Positions 12,601 to 23,600 are shown, numbered from the stretch's first letter. The stretch is 64,000 bases of DNA from Isoetes taiwanensis (GCA_021234155.1 JAJEKV010000338.1:62001-126000); one strand, 5' to 3'. Made by a program: numbers and translations. The notes: generated by a model from the sequence alone, not told the origin.

Positions 12601-15390
12601 CAGCATAGAAGTATGGGACTTGCTAGATCACAGTCATCAGCCTTCAACCACGGCATCAATTGGCTCTTGGCAAGTGACATCAATGGAGTTCTACAATGAT
12701 GGAGGTCGAGATTCAACTAGGGGTAATGAACCATCAGATTTCATGGTTACTAGTTTTCATTTTGTCTATTATGTCAAGAGTGAGAGATAAAGGATAAGCT
12801 TAGATAAGGAAGCAACTATCACTAAAATGCCGCAACTTCGTTTGGAAAGTACAAATATGGCATAGAACGCTCTAGTATCATTCTCTTATCAAGGAAAGCC
12901 ATATGCAACGTCATCTAATGTTATATAACCAATCTAAAGGCAGGTCACATCATGAACTCTGGTAATTGTTATGATCATGGTTGGGTATGTCATGGCTGAA
13001 TTACTTGGTGCAGCCTGGAACTGGGAACTAAACTTGCTGAAGAACAAGAACCATGCTCAGTGTTGTACAAATTTCTCGACATGCCATTTAACATGCTCTA
13101 GTACAGCTATATGTAGCAAAGTATGGAATATATGGAATTGCATGCAAGAATGTAATTCTACAATGTCCATCTATCACCTAATCTGATTGGGGAACTCAGG
13201 GGTGGGTGTCACCTTATCAGCTAGAGATTAAAGCTGAGGTGCTCAACACAGGCTTTGTCAAATATGCAGCTCATCTTGTGTACGCCATGATCTGATTAGT
13301 GCCCACAAAAGATACAAGCGGAAATCTTCCCTGCAACAACCAAACTCAAATTTCCAGAAGAGAAGAGTAAAACAGGAAAGGAAAGGGCATTATGATCTCA
13401 ATCGCCATAAGAGAGTGCTTCATATTCTGCCTCAAAAGCTGGGTGAAAATAATCCAAAATCTGTTAATTTCCTTAATCTTTGAACTTGGTTCTACCTTAT
13501 ATTCACTTTTCTGATATTATGCAGATCCCTAGGTGTGCATAGGTTAATGTAATAAGGTCTTATAGACCACAGTCGTCGTTGGATGCAATCATTTTTTGAC
13601 CCTAATAAGGGAAACATAGTACATTATAACGTGCGAAAGATATGTTACCAGATTGTAGTGTCTTAAGTTCCTACTTCCTGAAATGCTGATGTCATTAATG
13701 AATTGGATATGCACACACGAATAACATTAGAGCAAGCCAAGAAGGCAAAGATAGGTAGATCCGCAAAGAATTATGCCGATCTCATCACTGAATTGGATAT
13801 GCGCAAATGGCTACAACAAGTCAAGAAGACAAAGAAAGATGCAGGTAGACATGTCAGCTCCTGAACATAAGACCTCGCAATCCAATGGCATTACAGCAAG
13901 CCAAAAAGGTAAAGAAAGGAGCAGGCAGATACACAAGTCAATTATTCCAAAAGATAAATAGCATTTTTTGTGCTAGGACACGCAAAAAATTAGGCCGAGG
14001 TCATCATGAATTGGATATGCGAAATAACATTACATCAAGCCAAGAAGGCAAAGAAAGAGGCAGGCAGATACACAAAAAATTATTCCGGAAATTAAAACAT
14101 TTTATAATGCCGTATCACATGGCAACATTCAATGAAGTGTCAAGCCAAAAAAGGCAAAAAAGGAGGCTGGCAGATACACAAATGTGTATTATTCTGGATT
14201 GTGCATTCACGCTAGCATTCATGTCCATTAGGTGTCCCTAGTGGGTCTTGAACAGAAGACCTCTTAGTCGCTAGTCAAATGAACTAGCCACTAAACCACG
14301 TGGAAATATTTAGCTGCTTGAAGTTATCTATTTTATCAGATTGCCAAATTATAACATTCTTATCAAATAAAAGCAATAAGGAAAAAAGCATTAGAAACAA
14401 AAACAATTGGAATAAGAACCATAGGTTAGCGTCTTTGTTTGTGACTTATTATGATCCAGCTTCATTTCTTTCTCTTTCCTTCTCCATCTCTCCCACCCTC
14501 TCTCTCTAGAGCTCTTACTTTCGTTTTGGTTAGTTGTGACTAAAAGTTTTTATGCTATTGGCAGCAAGTCAGCAACTATTGGCAGTTGGTGACATTCAAG
14601 GTTTTTTGCATATTATGGAGATACCAAGGCGGTTACGCAGAATAGTCCACAGGGAGGTATCTATCTTTTTTCCTCCCAAGATGACTACATAAAATGTCTT
14701 TCTTACCAAGCAAGTGGCACATGGCACTTATATTCTTCTCCATAAAACCATTGGCATCCAATGACAGGTTTGGTTCTATTCCAACAGTTCTGTTCTTCAA
14801 CGTTCATTTTTATTGCGCTATGGCATGACTTTAAAATTTCATAACATTTATAGAACGAAACTACAGCTCGTTCATGCTATCATTAAATTGTTTTTAATTC
14901 CATTCCATCTCGTGTAGAAAATAATGATAAGTAAGCTTTTCGATCGGCAGCAAGGCTGGGTTAAAGATATAGAAACCAGAGAGAAATTCAGAATGGACGA
15001 AATTGAAAGGAGACGCCAGCAAGAAGCCAGCACAAAGGTGCATACCTCAATAGGAGGGTACCTAAAATAAATTGTAAATTAAGAATATCAAAACTAGCAT
15101 GTTTAGCATCAGCTTGTAACTTCCAAAGTAGAGAAATAAGGAAAATATAGTTGTGAAGCATTCTTCCTGGTATTCATGCTTTATGACGTTTTATGAATTC
15201 ATCTTTGTGGTTGTATTATCTTATTTAGTTTGTGTGTGTGAAGGAACGAGAGGAACAATTGAAGAAGTGTTGTGCATGGGATGATGAGAAAGAGAACGAT
15301 TATCGAAGGTTTGAGCAAGAATGTAAACTGAAATTTGGCAATGATGATACGTTGAAAAGGACTTCAACATTGCTGAAGGTGCAAAATTAG
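6642..15390 (+). CDS. WDR63: Axonemal dynein intermediate chain, WDR63/DNAI3/IC140 type
   Basis: WD-repeat intermediate chain of inner-arm dynein I1/f in motile cilia and flagella; in a land plant it should act in sperm. Fifteen exons with GT...AG borders and continuous phase: 6642-6764, 6902-6973, 7050-7180, 7320-7436, 7540-7651, 8067-8264, 9278-9367, 10387-10566, 10725-10802, 11670-11867, 12240-12413, 12503-12722, 14565-14656, 14918-15037, 15244-15390 (TAG). This gives 2052 nt, 683 residues. Diagnostic matches to animal WDR63 are ALQQNEIMDLFQDDF, EYQSFSDL, FSLRFNPSNPSFIAGGCYSG, RPGVLYIGRIDGSIEVWDL and VGDIQGFLHIMEIP. WD motifs VILWDI, VTFWDI and IEVWDL are followed by a charged coiled-coil C-terminus rich in E, R, K and Q. 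The chosen ATG is the first in frame. The human protein has roughly 150-200 extra N-terminal residues, so upstream exons may be missing here. No internal stops are seen. Confidence 0.93.
8470..8896 (+). repeat. Diverged direct duplication inside dynein intron 6
   Basis: Two related segments, about 8470-8626 and 8783-8896, share the order ggctataa-ggatcatt, aagaatcttt-ttat, cattgcat-gct-aa-ccacc, and cagattgcatgaatacatgaaa. They are separated by about 160 bases. They do not overlap an exon. They look like an old intronic duplication or two copies of a short repeat. Confidence 0.5.
9780..10095 (-). mobile_element. tRNA-derived SINE-like insertion in dynein intron 7
   Basis: The minus strand from 10095 to about 10030 reads like a tRNA head: TTCAGTGGTAGAGC (D arm/box A region), CACCTGGTTTCAAG (anticodon region), then GGTTTGATACTC, one base off the box B consensus GGTTCGANTCC. 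About 250 bases of non-tRNA body follow to about 9780. A tRNA-like head with an unrelated body is the hallmark of a SINE. It lies wholly between exon 7 (ends 9367) and exon 8 (starts 10387). I did not find clear target-site duplications, so its ends are approximate. Confidence 0.5.
13697..14190 (+). repeat. Degenerate minisatellite in dynein intron 12
   Basis: Four to five imperfect copies of a unit of about 100-120 bases. Its core reads gaattggatatgcg, then aataacattacagcaagccaagaaggcaaagaaag in broken form, then caggcagatacacaa. Copies begin near 13701, 13790, 13885, 14010 and 14120. The copies differ by small indels and substitutions. This expanded array accounts for much of the size of intron 12. 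Confidence 0.75.
14237..14302 (-). mobile_element. SINE head with Pol III boxes A and B, dynein intron 12
   Basis: On the minus strand TGGTTTAGTGG fits box A (TRGYNNANNNG) and GTTCAAGAC fits box B (GWTCRANNC) exactly, with about 35 bases between them. That is the spacing of an internal Pol III promoter in a tRNA-derived SINE. The tRNA cloverleaf is incomplete, which favours a SINE over a tRNA gene. Any SINE body would run left on the plus map into the adjacent minisatellite. It sits in intron 12, opposite in direction to the host gene. Confidence 0.55.
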
Positions 15391-15755
15391 TAATGCAAGA
15401 AATAATGCAAGAAAAACCAAATTGAAGGCTAGGAGACAACGTCTATGGAAACAAAAGTCTTATGCTTGTAACGTGTTGATTGCAACAGGAAACTTTTTAT
15501 TATCGAAAAATTTCTTACAGTTCCATTAAGTTAGTCGTTATTTCAAGTTTACTATCGGAAATAGTACAGTCCTCGAGAAATATGCGTCAAAATTTATCAC
15601 TAAATCAATCAGAATTTTTGTAATTTCAACGGGAAAAATCTTTTTACCCCTTTCTTTTGCCCCTAACAATGTACAAGATGCAACTAGTTTTGCCACATGT
15701 CTAAATCAAGACCATGCTAGTTCCAGCACTTCCGAAAAAAATCAATAGGAAGCAA
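15391..15755. other. 3' flank of dynein gene
   Basis: This should hold the 3' UTR and terminator of the dynein gene. I see AT-rich DNA without an unmistakable poly(A) signal. Nothing else is recognised. Confidence 0.4.
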
Positions 15756-15930
15756 TCAAGACCAGAAAAAAATCAGTAGAAAGCCATCAAGACCCGGGCA
15801 TTTGTTTAAGAGAACCACAATTGCTTTTAAATCCTCCTCTATCATATTAGACTCAAGAAGCAACCTCTGCTCTTCAGAAATAATATGACGCACCTTAGTC
15901 AACTCAGTTGATTGCATGTTTTTTTTAAGG
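15756..15930 (-). mobile_element. Short L1-type LINE fragment (linker before RT)
   Basis: The minus-strand frame contains ISEEQRLLLESNMIEEDLKA and then KCPGLDGFLLIFF. This resembles the conserved segment just before the reverse transcriptase of plant L1 LINEs, which has an 'EEI..A...L...KAPGPDGF..FF' pattern. The RT itself is absent, so this is a small isolated piece. The family match is from recall of that pattern, not from a search. Confidence 0.5.
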
Positions 15931-16992
15931 CCAGTAAGTGTTGTGCAAAGAATGAAGAAAAGTGCTAATGAAGATATTAAGTCGTATTTAATTAAAGTGG
16001 GTCTCATTCCATTCCCACTTTTTTTCGGAACCCTGTTATTTTACACAAAAAGGAGAGCTCCGACTCGAAAACTGTCCAATATTCGAAAATTTGTCTCTTA
16101 ATGTGGGTTCGAGCTTTCTCCCAGTTTTCTCGGATAGCGAATCGAGAACAAGAACAATACAACTCAAACAAAGGAAATTCATTAAAGATTGAAGATTCAA
16201 TAAAGAGGAAGTTCTAGTTGAAAAAGATTTTTTATTAATAAATTGAATAGGTACAATGTATTTTACATCGGACGCAGAGACCATGGCGGTCTTCTTTGTC
16301 ACTACTGATTATCATCGTGGTAGGTGGTCCACCTTAGGGGATTAACTTGCGGGGCTTCTTCATGCCGTCAGAAGCCTTGGGGGGCAACCTGAAGAGTGTG
16401 GAATGCCTCACGAGGAGGTGCCTCGAGGAGCCACCGTTTGACTGTCCACCCGGACTTCTCCACTCTCCTCCCACGACTTTTCATCGAATATGCTCCTTCC
16501 CCAACCTCCGTGGATGTTATGCAATGCTTGCAAGATGCTTTGAGCTTTCGATCCGTCTCAAATTTCTTCCCTCTTCTTTATCCCGGCGTGTGCATGGTGT
16601 TCGCGATTCACGAGCAACCTTATCCCAAAGGTCGTAAGATTGTGGCGTGGCGGATCCGCGTGCGAAACGGTATCTCTTCCGCCTTGAGCGGGATCTGTGC
16701 CGCCTTGAGCGGTCTCTGTGATGCATGAACGGGATCTGTGCTGCTACGGGATCAGTGCCAAGAAGGTAGTATACAAATGGATATGATATAATTACGAGTA
16801 TTGCAAGCAGAGAATGCCGAGGATCATCAAGGGCGGCCGACCAAAGTCGAATATCAAGCCTCCACCACCTCGACCCAGCTCTCCGAAGAAGGTCCGCCAG
16901 GGGCCAAATTCCAAGTATAGTAGAGCTTTTTGGAAGATCCGGCACTTTCAACAATGCACCAATTTGTTGATTCGGAAAACAAACATCGGAAA
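15931..16992. other. Unassigned stretch, partly GC-rich
   Basis: The interval 16340-16980 is much more GC-rich than its surroundings and is open over 100-160 codons in more than one frame, one of them on the minus strand. None shows a motif I can name. It could be the 5' part of the neighbouring protease pseudogene, part of another element, or a non-coding CpG-rich 5' region. Confidence 0.35.
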
Positions 16993-17854
16993 GTGCCATG
17001 CAATTTCAGCACTTAAAATGGAATGTTGAGGATGCTATCGAGCAAAAGGAATCAAGAATGCAGGATCAGGCTGAGCTGCAGAAACATATTGACATGAATC
17101 TTTTCAAATTAAAACATGTAGATGCAAAGATTCAAGCTACATATGTTGATATGAGCTCAGCTGAGGTAGGAGACAAAAAAATAATGAAATTGAGGGAATG
17201 TTTAGAGCATTCCTCAATCCTTACTTTGCAGCCTCCTCCTCTTCAGTCTACAATTCTTACAAATCAGATTATTGTTCAGCCTTTTTCTTCATGTACATAT
17301 TGTGAGCAATCTTTTAGTATGAATCCAGTGCTTTGCAGACATCCTTATTGTCTCTTGTGTATATCCTATCTTGCTAGTACAAAGATTTCATGTGTTGATC
17401 TGGATTGCTCATGGAATAGCAATTTGCCTATAGCACTTGGACTATTTGCAACAAAAGGTTAGTACATATACATTTGAATTACAATTTATTTTCCTTTTTT
17501 AATAGTTAAAGATTCTTTTTTGCAAGAAGGTTTTAGGCTTACATATACATTGAGCATTTAGATACATAGTCTTTGTAGTTGAATAATGTAGGTTCACTCA
17601 TATATGATCTGCCAAATGGACTACTTATTTTTAATGATGGGGTTTTTAATTTCATGTGCACATCAGGTAGAAGTAATGTAAATAGCTGATTACTTGTTAT
17701 TGAGAACTGTATAATGTAGCAATTGACAGATATATTTCTATTATGCTATCAAAATTACATTTTGATTTATGTTGAATACCTCATGACTCATTACCGGGTA
17801 GAGTGCAATATCAACTAACTTTGTTTACATTGACTGTACTTTAGAACAATGAGT

Positions 17855-17995
17855 TTCAGAGTACATTCAGTACATTTAAAGGTTTAGAATAGATTGTTCA
17901 TCGTACATTGAGTACATTGTGAAACTGCTACATTGCAATATATTGTCAGTAATTTTATTTCATTGACTGTACCTTGTAGAGTACATTAAGAATAC
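17855..17995 (+). repeat. Cluster of AGTACATT motifs
   Basis: The motif (A/C)GTACATT occurs about five times between 17855 and 17990, within the first intron of the protease pseudogene. A matching cluster in the opposite orientation (AATGTACT, TGTACTCA) lies at 21809-21900 within the facing transposase-like remnant. Such inverted clusters are what subterminal transposase-binding repeats look like, though here they would be internal to the genes. Confidence 0.5.
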
Positions 17996-18184
17996 ATTTC
18001 TTAGTTGATGATCTGATATACTTAATGTTTGACTGATGCAGATGACTTTGGTAGCATAAGGAAACCAGAAAAGGGTATGATATTGTAGTCTTATTAATCA
18101 GGCATATTCCTTTTCTTATTTCAACTCTTTTTCTACTCTGTACTGTAGATGACAACAAAAAGCCAACAAAATTTTCTACCAAGG

Positions 18185-18424
18185 TACCCGGGGGATGCAC
18201 TTATACATAAGGGGGGTATGGCATCTGCGTTCGGAGGGTAGCAAAAAACCCCCCTGTATACGCAATTTTAAAAGGCAATTTGACCCCTCTGTGTATAGAT
18301 ATTGCTCCAAATCAGTGCCTAAAAACACCCCTAACCCCTAAGTATACGTACGCAAATGGTCCAAAAAACACCCCTCCGTTGAACTCTCATGGGTTATATG
18401 CTGATCAAAGGTGAATCCCCCGGG
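18185..18424. mobile_element. Candidate MITE with CCCGGGGGAT terminal inverted repeats
   Basis: The segment begins CCCGGGGGAT (about 18187) and ends ATCCCCCGGG (about 18423), a perfect 10-base inverted repeat. About 235 bases of non-coding DNA rich in ACCCCTC-type words lie between. It sits in an intron of the protease pseudogene, directly after the donor of exon 3, and no open frame crosses it. A target-site duplication is not clear, so the exact edges are uncertain. Confidence 0.5.
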
Positions 18425-20519
18425 CCACGGTATTGGATTTGATAGATGATCAGGAAGATTTGGGAATTACTTCTACATGGGCACACCTGTAAACCTTGTA
18501 AAGTCTTTTGAGGAACCAGTGAAGTCATTAGATACATGTAAGTAACTATCACGTTTGATCGATTTACAATCCCTAGGATTTAATTTTCATGTCATATGAG
18601 CTTGATATGTCACTTGTAATTCCATGTAGCCACGAGCAAACTGATTCAAACATTTGTGGATTATGCAACCGAGGTTAAAAAGTTGAAGCAGAAGGCAGTA
18701 ACTAATACTGCAGGTATATTGCATCTTCTATTTGCTTGTGTGTACTGTATTTATTAAACACTATTTTTTCCAGGTTCTTAAAGCTTTTCTTCATAGTATA
18801 AAGTTCTAGATTCCTCAGATCTTTCTGCACAGTATAAATTTCCAGAGAAACCAATTTGGAAACCTATTAAGCCAATGCCATCATTTCACCAGGAAATTCA
18901 AATGCTATTGAGTGATGATTCAACAGGTATAACATCAACTTAACTTAAAATTAGAAATGACAATACATTGGTTAACTTTGGTGACTAATTTATGCATAAG
19001 TGTTAGAACTTGGTGATTCTTCTGTAGCCTTTGTTCAGGCAACTATTGCAAAGATAGAGGATAGTGATCCTATTAAAGGAGAGGAAGAGGTGGTGGAGGT
19101 ACAAGAGATCCAAAAGGGTGATGTAGTAGTGGAGGAAACCAGGGTTGAGGAAACAAAGGTTGAGGAGACCAAGGTTGAGGCAACTAAGGTTGACGACACA
19201 GAGGAAACCAAGGTTGAGGAAACCAAGGTTGAGGAAACCAAGGTTGTTAAACTAGAGAAGCAGACATGAAAAAGGAAGGAGTTTATGCAAAATAGAACTT
19301 CAACCAAGAGGTGAATATATATTATTTTACTTGAAGCTAATGTAATATATGAACAATCTTATGACAACTTCTGCAGGAGTAGAAGCCAAACATCACCTGA
19401 GAGTGCTCGATCTTATGCATCTGCAGATGACCCCATATGAGAGTAAGTAAGGTGCTATTGTAGTTGCAATTCGTTTGTTTCTCACTAATGCAAGTTTGGT
19501 TTACAGAGAGCTGGAGAGCTTGTTGAAAATAGTTCTATGCTACCCTTTCCAGCAAAAAACTCTAATCAAGGCGACTAAATTTCTGTGTGGAAGGTCTGTG
19601 CAGAGACAGGCACATGTCCAACAGGCATATAAATATATTTGGAAGGTAATTTGATCAGCTTCTTCTTTGCATTATGGTTATAATTGAATATCTAACCTCA
19701 CCTGTTTTATGAATAGGTACCTGATTAGCATTATGCTGCATTTTATTTCTTCCCCTCAAGAGAAGTTTTTAGCCTACAGAACAGCCTATAACAAACTGTC
19801 ATCTAATGCAACTTCAATGGTGCAGTCTAGACTAGTTATAGTTCAAAACGAGCTTCAAGGAATGATCTTACGCAAATGCCAGTACATTATGATTCCAATC
19901 TAGATTGTGGATCCTATGCACCATGCACTGGTCATCATTGTTTTAGATAAGGCCAAAAACTGTAGTAGCACCCCTTTGTCTTCTCCACCTATCCTTATTC
20001 TAAACTCTTAAAGAGTGTGCAGGTTGACATGAGGATGGTTATGATGTAAGTGCATTCACTATTAATTGAGTTTAATGTTGCATAATTCCGACGTTATTTT
20101 CTATTACAAGCTTCATAAAGACATCATTATAGCATTGACTAATTCTAGTTCTTGTGAGATTGATATTTATGTTTATGTGAAGAATTCAGTGCAAAACGAA
20201 ATTAGAACTGAGGTTCCACAACAAGATAACATGATCTCTTGTGGTCTTTATGTTATGGTTTATATGCAAGCCTTTGTGGATGCCCATGTGCAGGCTAAGA
20301 GCATGGTGAGAATTACATACTAAGTATGCTTTTTATATAAAATTCAATTCTAAAAACTGACTTTTTCGATTCCTTAAACAATTCTCTTCAGATTGGTTTG
20401 ATGCAGAGTATGCACAGTCCAGGAGACATGTGCTCATTAAGGCCATGATGAATTATAAGAACGATCTCATCGAAATAGGCACTACCAGCACCTCGCATGA
20501 GAAGCATCGTAGTGCTTAA

Positions 20520-20954
20520 CTTCTTTTATTTGATGATATCAAATGAGGTCGATTGGCTTTTTTCTTGTTGGAAACAAAACTAAGCCATTTGGCTTTACGT
20601 AGTCTTGATAATGTAATCAATGAATGGTTGCAATCCTAGTGCTATTGTATGTTAATTACATTTTGCTTCCTTATAGACCTCCTAATATTTAAGATTCAAG
20701 GTGTTCTAGGTTACTTTTATATAACTCCAGGAATCAATATTTCCTCTTACAAGCCCATAATTACAGAACATGGAGTTTTCTACTACAGACCAACAATGAA
20801 AGCAATGCTTCAATATGCCTCCTTTCATTGGAATTTGGCCTATCAATTTTGGACAAGCTCTATGAAGATGCCATCCCAAAATTTAAACATATTTATGGAA
20901 AAGAGATATGTTGGGGACTTCCTTACACAAATTCAGTTGGTGTAAACCCTCAAG
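20520..20954. other. Boundary between the two convergent remnants
   Basis: This lies after the protease stop (20517-20519) and before the minus-strand transposase-like remnant. A plus-strand frame of about 95 codons (20649-20945) has no motif I recognise. It may be 3' UTR or further decayed element DNA. Confidence 0.3.
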
Positions 20955-21830
20955 TAGTACCTATGAATAGCCTTCTCATTGAATATCTTCTGTCATCAGA
21001 AATATACAAGTGAACAATCTTCTTTAAGATGCCATTTACCTTTAGCATGGTAATCTTATAGTAATTTGGTCTGCATTCCAATGCTCTGGCTGAACCTCTT
21101 TGAAAGGCTTCAATGTATAGTTTTCTGCAAAGTCAACCACTAATATCATTGTCTCAGTTTTTGAACACATCTTCTGAATTCTTTGCTTCACCAGTGAGCT
21201 GCAAAGTTGTGATGGAGAAATATTTACATGTGACCAAATATGGCATCCAGCATTACAAGTGCATTTGTTGTCTTGTCCATCAATCTGAGTCTTCTTGAGA
21301 CTCATTTTTTAGACTTCTCATCCACATAAGAATATATTTGCTAATTGACTTTATTTACAATGTCATTTTCAGTTTCTTTTGGATACAAGATAATGTTCTG
21401 CTTACCACAGTTCTTGCAATCACTTGCAATACAATTTATTTTATGCCACCATCACTATCCCGTTTTGTTCAAACCATACTCCTCCATAGAGTGCTGACAT
21501 TACAGTATGCATGCTTGTGAGCCTGACAAATTCCATCATTATTGTTAGCAGCATAAACATCACAATTGCAGCTACAATTGATGTGGAGCTTAGGCCCTCA
21601 TAGAATTAAATGCCTTCCTGAAGCTCTCTTCTTACTCATGCTTGACACAACATGTGTTTCTTCCCTTCAGCTTTCTTACACAATCAGATTTGAGGTATTT
21701 GAACAATCTAATGCCAATATTTGCCTTTGGGTGTTGCTCCACAAAGTTCTGGTACAGCTCAGCCGGTAAATTCAAACCATCATAGTTAAAGATTTTGTAT
21801 GTGCAATTGAGTACATATGGAGTCAAAATG
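20955..21830 (-). pseudogene. Transposase-like remnant with DFAENY motif
   Basis: Read on the minus strand, in order: LFKYLKSDC...NTCCVKHE (21632-21700), a Cys-rich segment with CIASDCKNCG and LYPKE (about 21350-21430, shifted frame), ILVVDFAENY followed by QPEHWNADQITI (21060-21160), and ISDDRR (about 20985). This order (TCCC-type Cys motif, C..C..CG, DFAENY, Q..HW...Q.T, ISDD) recalls a family of uncharacterised proteins in animal and other eukaryotic genomes that look like cut-and-paste transposases, with the D of DFAENY probably catalytic. That comparison is from memory. Frame shifts and stops separate the blocks, so it is dead. It faces the RING/C48 pseudogene tail to tail. Confidence 0.5.
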
Positions 21831-23588
21831 TATTCACAATGTACTCAAATGTACTAAGGTGTACTCACAATGTACTTACAATATACATACACATATACAT
21901 TAAATATATGTGGCATAATAAAGAAGCAATGTGGGTACATTACTGTAGCCTAGAGCATATTAATGTTCCAGAGTAAATTCTTGAAGTCCATAGGTAGTAT
22001 CTGAAAGTCTGAGTACAAGATATGTATTCTATCTACATGTATGGATACAATATTATGCAATATCTAATCTATGTATTGGTTAAGAAATATGGAGTCACTA
22101 CATAAATAAGAAAGGAAGATTTAGTATAATATACATGGTCAATAAATGTAAGCAGACCAACAAAGGTGATTGCATATGTATAACTAACTAAAAGTGAATA
22201 CATAAATGATAGATCAATCACTAGAAAGATTGCTGAATTATATGAATGTATCCACGTGCAATGATCATTGTATGGCCTCTAAGACCCACATGGCATGCAT
22301 GATAATTTATCCTTCATTGGGTTCATTGAAACAAGGATTGGAACATTGAACATTCTAAGTTTAACTCCATATGTGAGTTCAAGTTTGTAAATATTAGGAT
22401 ATATATTTATTTCAATAGAACTATTTCAAAATTGATCATATAAAATGAGCACATATCTCTCGAAGGGCCTTTACTCATTAAATAGGTAGAATGTCCATCT
22501 ATTCTTCAGCATTCAACTAGCTTATGGAGGTAAAGTCTAGAAAACTTTTTCTTTATAGATGGATATCATCAATAATAAGAGGAGTTCATTTGTTTAAACC
22601 GCTAGTTAGCCAAATGCAAGTACACTGCACTGCAAATAAGATACTGGTATTCTCTAGGGTTCTGTTTTGTAGGTTAGAAAGAAGCTGCTTCACAAAGTTT
22701 ATAATGTAGATGCTATAGTCGATGCCTTCGTGTTGTTGTGGAAGATCCAACACAATGAAAGGCGTGTTGTATTGCCACCACTTTTTGCCTCCATCTCCAA
22801 AGTAGATCACTTAAGAACCTGAAAGACCATCATTTAGGTCTCAATTTACAATTCCAAGCTGTGTGGAATTTCAAACCGCTTACAAAGTTACAAACTCGCC
22901 TAGTAAGTGCATGTGAACCTTCTAATGAGTAAAAGTGCAGTATACAAGGACATGGTTGAAGAGAAAATGTTCATATTATAATCATAAATTGCTAAGGTCA
23001 GAGATGTACTTATGCAGGGCTAGGTGATCACATAATATGAGAAGGTGCAGAGATATGAAAGTCTGGAGGCAAATTAACGTTAGAACTTAAGTTTTTCTAT
23101 GGTCTGAAGTTCATGAAGTTAAGAAGTTAAAGGTTAACCTTGAGGTAAGACGTTTGAATGGTTATATGAAATAAAGAATGGTCTATGGTTAACCATTGGA
23201 AAATGGGCGGTCAAATACTATTCAAACAGCTAGCATGGACCAACTTGGAAATCGAAGAACTAGAGCGAATCTGGTGCCGATTTGTGATGAATCGGTGCCG
23301 ATTGATTATAATATAATGAGTATGAAGTGTTATGAGCTTGCAGGCTGAATTCCAGAGTGCCGGATCCATGAATACATGGATGCTTGGGCTATCGGAGGTC
23401 CTATAAGCTTAACTTGAATATTTCGATGTAAAAGAAGCTTATCTATTGCTACAGTTGGGCAATATAAGGTCGAACCATTGGTGCATTGTTTTGTTAATAG
23501 CTTAAAACTTGTTCAATGGTTTAATGCAATTGAGTATGCTAAAGCCTTGAGTTTGCTAAGTAAAATAGACAATTGTAAATCCTATCAG
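21831..23588. other. AT-rich stretch, possible upstream LTR at its right end
   Basis: No supported gene. Clusters of AATGTACT-type words occur at 21809-21960. The last several hundred bases before 23588 would be the 5' LTR belonging to the primer-binding site at 23589 and end with ...CTATCA. I could not fix its left end. Confidence 0.35.
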
Positions 23589-23600
23589 TGGTATCAGAGC
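23589..23600 (+). other. Primer-binding site (initiator tRNA-Met)
   Basis: TGGTATCAGAGC, the standard plant initiator tRNA-Met primer-binding site, is one base after a CA dinucleotide that would end a 5' LTR. It shows a plus-strand LTR retrotransposon starts here. The Ty3/gypsy pol at 27063 is on the same strand, but its 3' LTR ends differently (GCTGACA against CTATCA). The two may therefore be different elements. Confidence 0.75.

Larger units (their letters stand above)
16993..20519 (+). pseudogene. Decayed gene: RING-like finger, KVEET repeats, C48/Ulp1 protease
   Basis: Multi-exon gene with consistent splice phases: about 16993-17457, 18042-18074, 18149-18183, 18454-18537, 18630-18713, 18819-18926, 19001-19310, 19377-19442, 19507-19645, then about 19709-20019, 20150-20310 and 20392-20519. 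Order: coiled-coil-like start; a RING-like finger C-x2-C-x10-C-x-H-x2-C-x2-C-x10-C-x4-C at 17299-17417; an acidic stretch with repeated ETKVE units (19130-19255); and a C48-like protease with a LVIIVLD His-box region (19910-19955) and VPQQDNMISCGLYVMVY as the Cys box (about 20212-20262). In-frame stops lie at about 19267 (TGA), 19438 (TGA) and 19901 (TAG), with the frame resuming after each. The His-box Trp is replaced. C48 proteases ride in several plant transposons, so this is probably a transposon accessory gene. No single family fits fully. Confidence 0.65.

Noticed and set aside
16517-16999. 160-codon minus-strand open frame
   Set aside because: It lies in a GC-rich block open in several frames, shows no domain, and overlaps the start of the plus-strand protease pseudogene.
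19035-19307. Ser/Thr/Val-rich minus-strand frame
   Set aside because: It is the antisense shadow of the KVEET repeat tract in the plus-strand gene.
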